Shown here: positions 62,771-64,000 of the stretch, piece after piece
How positions within the stretch are numbered: position 1 is the first letter of the stretch
How the letters are laid out: every line of letters begins with the position of its first letter
NCBI GenBank assembly: GCA_002345675.1
Contig: DDWL01000026.1
Location: forward strand, 62,001-126,000
Direction of reading: 5' to 3'
Source of the DNA: Bacteroidales bacterium UBA2287
GTDB lineage: Bacteria > Bacteroidota > Bacteroidia > Bacteroidales > Tenuifilaceae
Length of the DNA stretch: 64,000 nt
Made by a program: the position numbers and the translations under genes
Notes under the pieces: model-generated
What the model saw: only the letters and a program-made list of their open reading frames with translations
Told to the model about the DNA's origin: nothing
Database searches by the model: none

Positions 62771-64000
62771 TTAAATTAGCTTTTTAATTAGTTTAAAGTA
62801 CTTAAAGGGAACATACTTCAAGGGTAAATCTATCCATGTAGGAGAAGTAAAAATTGCACGCTGGTTACTAAACGCCAAAAAGCTACTTTTTCCATGGTAT
62901 TTTCCCAACCCGCTGTTTCCTACTCCGCCAAAAGGCAAGTTATGATTAGTAATATGCATTAAAGTATCGTTAATACACCCTCCGCCCGAAGTGGTTTTGC
63001 TCAGCACTTCTTTTGCCTGTGTGTTACTGCCAAAATAGTAAAACGCCAAAGGTTTTTCGTTCGAGTTCACATAGTTTATTACCTCATTAATATCGTCGAA
63101 TTCCATAACGGGCAATATTGGCCCAAATATTTCCTCCTGCATTATTTGGTGTTCAGGAAGAATTCCGTCGATAATTGTAGGCGAAATGTACTTTTCGAAG
63201 GAGTCCTTATCGCCTCCGAACTTTATATTTCCTTGTAGCAGCAGGTTTTCGAGGCGCTTAAAGGCTTGCTGGTTTACTATTCGCGGGAAAAATTTACTTT
63301 CCCGAATATTTTTGCCAAACATTTCTTCAATATTCTCAATAATTTTTCGAATTAGCTCATCTTTAACCGATTGGTGTATGTAAAGGTAATCGGGGGCAAT
63401 GCAAGTTTGCCCAGCATTTATGGTTTTTCCCCATGCTATGCGCTTTGCGGCAATGTCGAGATTTGCACTTTTGTCGACAATACAAGGGCTTTTGCCTCCA
63501 AGCTCCAGCACAACAGGGGTAAGATGCTCGGCAGCGGCTTTCATAACCACCTTTCCTACGGAGGGGCTGCCGGTAAAGAAAATAATATCGAAACGCTGCT
63601 CCAAAAGTATTTCGTTGGTTTTTCGGCTACCCTGCACTATTCCTATGTAGTTCGAATTAAATGTTTCCTTTACCATTTGGTCCATTACCATTGCAATATT
63701 TTCGGTATAGGGCGATGGCTTTAAAATGGCACAATTGCCTGCCGAAATTGACCCAACCAACGAGTTCATAAGTAGCTGAAATGGATAGTTCCACGGGGCA
63801 ATAATAAGCGAAACGCCAAGTGGTTCGTATAAAATTTTACTCGACGAGGGCATTAAGTGCAACGGAGTACTTACACGTTTTGGCTTTGCCCAGCGTTTAA
63901 GGTTTTTAGTGTGATTGTCAATTTCCTGAAGCACAATGCTAATTTCGGTTAGGTATGCCTCCTCGTACGATTTATGCAAATCGAGCCACAGCGCTTCAGC
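62771..64000 (-). CDS. Aldehyde dehydrogenase family protein (5' partial)
   Basis: At least 409 residues, open to the window edge, so the true start lies beyond base 64000. The ALDH signature is clear: IAPWNYPFQLLMNS, FTGSPSVGKVV, LELGGKSPCIV (Glu) and NAGQTCIAPDYLYI (catalytic Cys). The C-terminal part is the class 3 type, ending near LPLKYVPFKYFKLIKKLI, often membrane-linked in fatty aldehyde dehydrogenases. It probably oxidises long-chain aldehydes. The acyl-ACP thioesterase gene is 11 bases downstream, in the same operon. Confidence 0.93.
   Translation of the reverse strand, partial: AEALWLDLHKSYEEAYLTEISIVLQEIDNHTKNLKRWAKPKRVSTPLHLMPSSSKILYEPLGVSLIIAPWNYPFQLLMNSLVGSISAGNCAILKPSPYTENIAMVMDQMVKETFNSNYIGIVQGSRKTNEILLEQRFDIIFFTGSPSVGKVVMKAAAEHLTPVVLELGGKSPCIVDKSANLDIAAKRIAWGKTINAGQTCIAPDYLYIHQSVKDELIRKIIENIEEMFGKNIRESKFFPRIVNQQAFKRLENLLLQGNIKFGGDKDSFEKYISPTIIDGILPEHQIMQEEIFGPILPVMEFDDINEVINYVNSNEKPLAFYYFGSNTQAKEVLSKTTSGGGCINDTLMHITNHNLPFGGVGNSGLGKYHGKSSFLAFSNQRAIFTSPTWIDLPLKYVPFKYFKLIKKLI

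Noticed and set aside
1..64000. tRNA, rRNA or classic riboswitch
   Set aside because: No cloverleaf, rRNA stretch or known riboswitch motif was recognised in any gap by eye; a covariance-model search would be needed to be certain.

Overview
The window comes from a member of the Bacteroidota, probably Bacteroidales or a close relative. Promoters have the Bacteroidota form (TTTG, about 19-20 bases, TAnnTTTG), for example before a helicase gene (37783-37813) and a tetR gene (26928-26959). Marker genes agree: gldF-gldG next to dnaN, TonB-dependent receptors with CarboxypepD_reg-like N-termini, a fused ResB-CcsA protein, a DUF5686 protein, HYC_CC_PP, SemiSWEET and TIGR01777 genes. No rRNA, tRNA or CRISPR array was seen.

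Layout. 1-6.6 kb: metal handling (end of a FeoA-FeoB fusion, a small Cys-rich FeoB-associated protein, a HYC_CC_PP protein, a TonB receptor, two heavy-metal-associated domain proteins). 6.7-11.2 kb: M23-like peptidase, SDR reductase, MFS transporter, thioredoxin-fold protein, small STAS-like protein. 11.3-29.2 kb: a TetR-regulated ABC exporter that looks split, with one permease at 11.3 kb and the regulator, ATPase and second permease at 27-29.2 kb. Between them lie gldF-gldG, dnaN, an exonuclease, a methyltransferase, a FAH-family protein, a YqhD-like dehydrogenase, a GNAT-deacetylase fusion and the cytochrome c maturation fusion. 29.4-46.6 kb: M49 peptidase, DUF4349 lipoprotein, murB, a SiaC-like protein with a TPR histidine kinase, TauE/SafE protein, pirin, DEAD-box helicase and cold-shock protein, DUF5686 protein, SemiSWEET, CoA-binding protein, and a TonB receptor with a DUF2271-like lipoprotein. 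46.6-49.3 kb: an AT-rich accessory island that resembles integron cassettes without an integrase. 49.3-51.7 kb: TIGR01777 epimerase and a ferredoxin-like protein. 51.8-54.7 kb: a three-gene ABC-three-component (ABC-3C) system, a predicted anti-phage or anti-plasmid module. 54.8-60.4 kb: a propeller-SpoIIE phosphatase gene and a TPR-caspase gene in tandem. 60.6-64 kb: heme farnesyltransferase, a small orphan gene, a structured repeat, acyl-ACP thioesterase and the start of an aldehyde dehydrogenase that leaves the window.

Two features run through the window. Intergenic spaces carry families of low-complexity 7-9 base repeats and dispersed palindromes. Two inverted copies of one such repeat block sit exactly at the two ends of the apparently split ABC exporter, which suggests an inversion of about 17 kb. 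The accessory genes (46.7-49.2, 51.8-54.7 and 61.6-61.9 kb) look AT-richer than the core genes and lack their frequent TCG and GCC codons.
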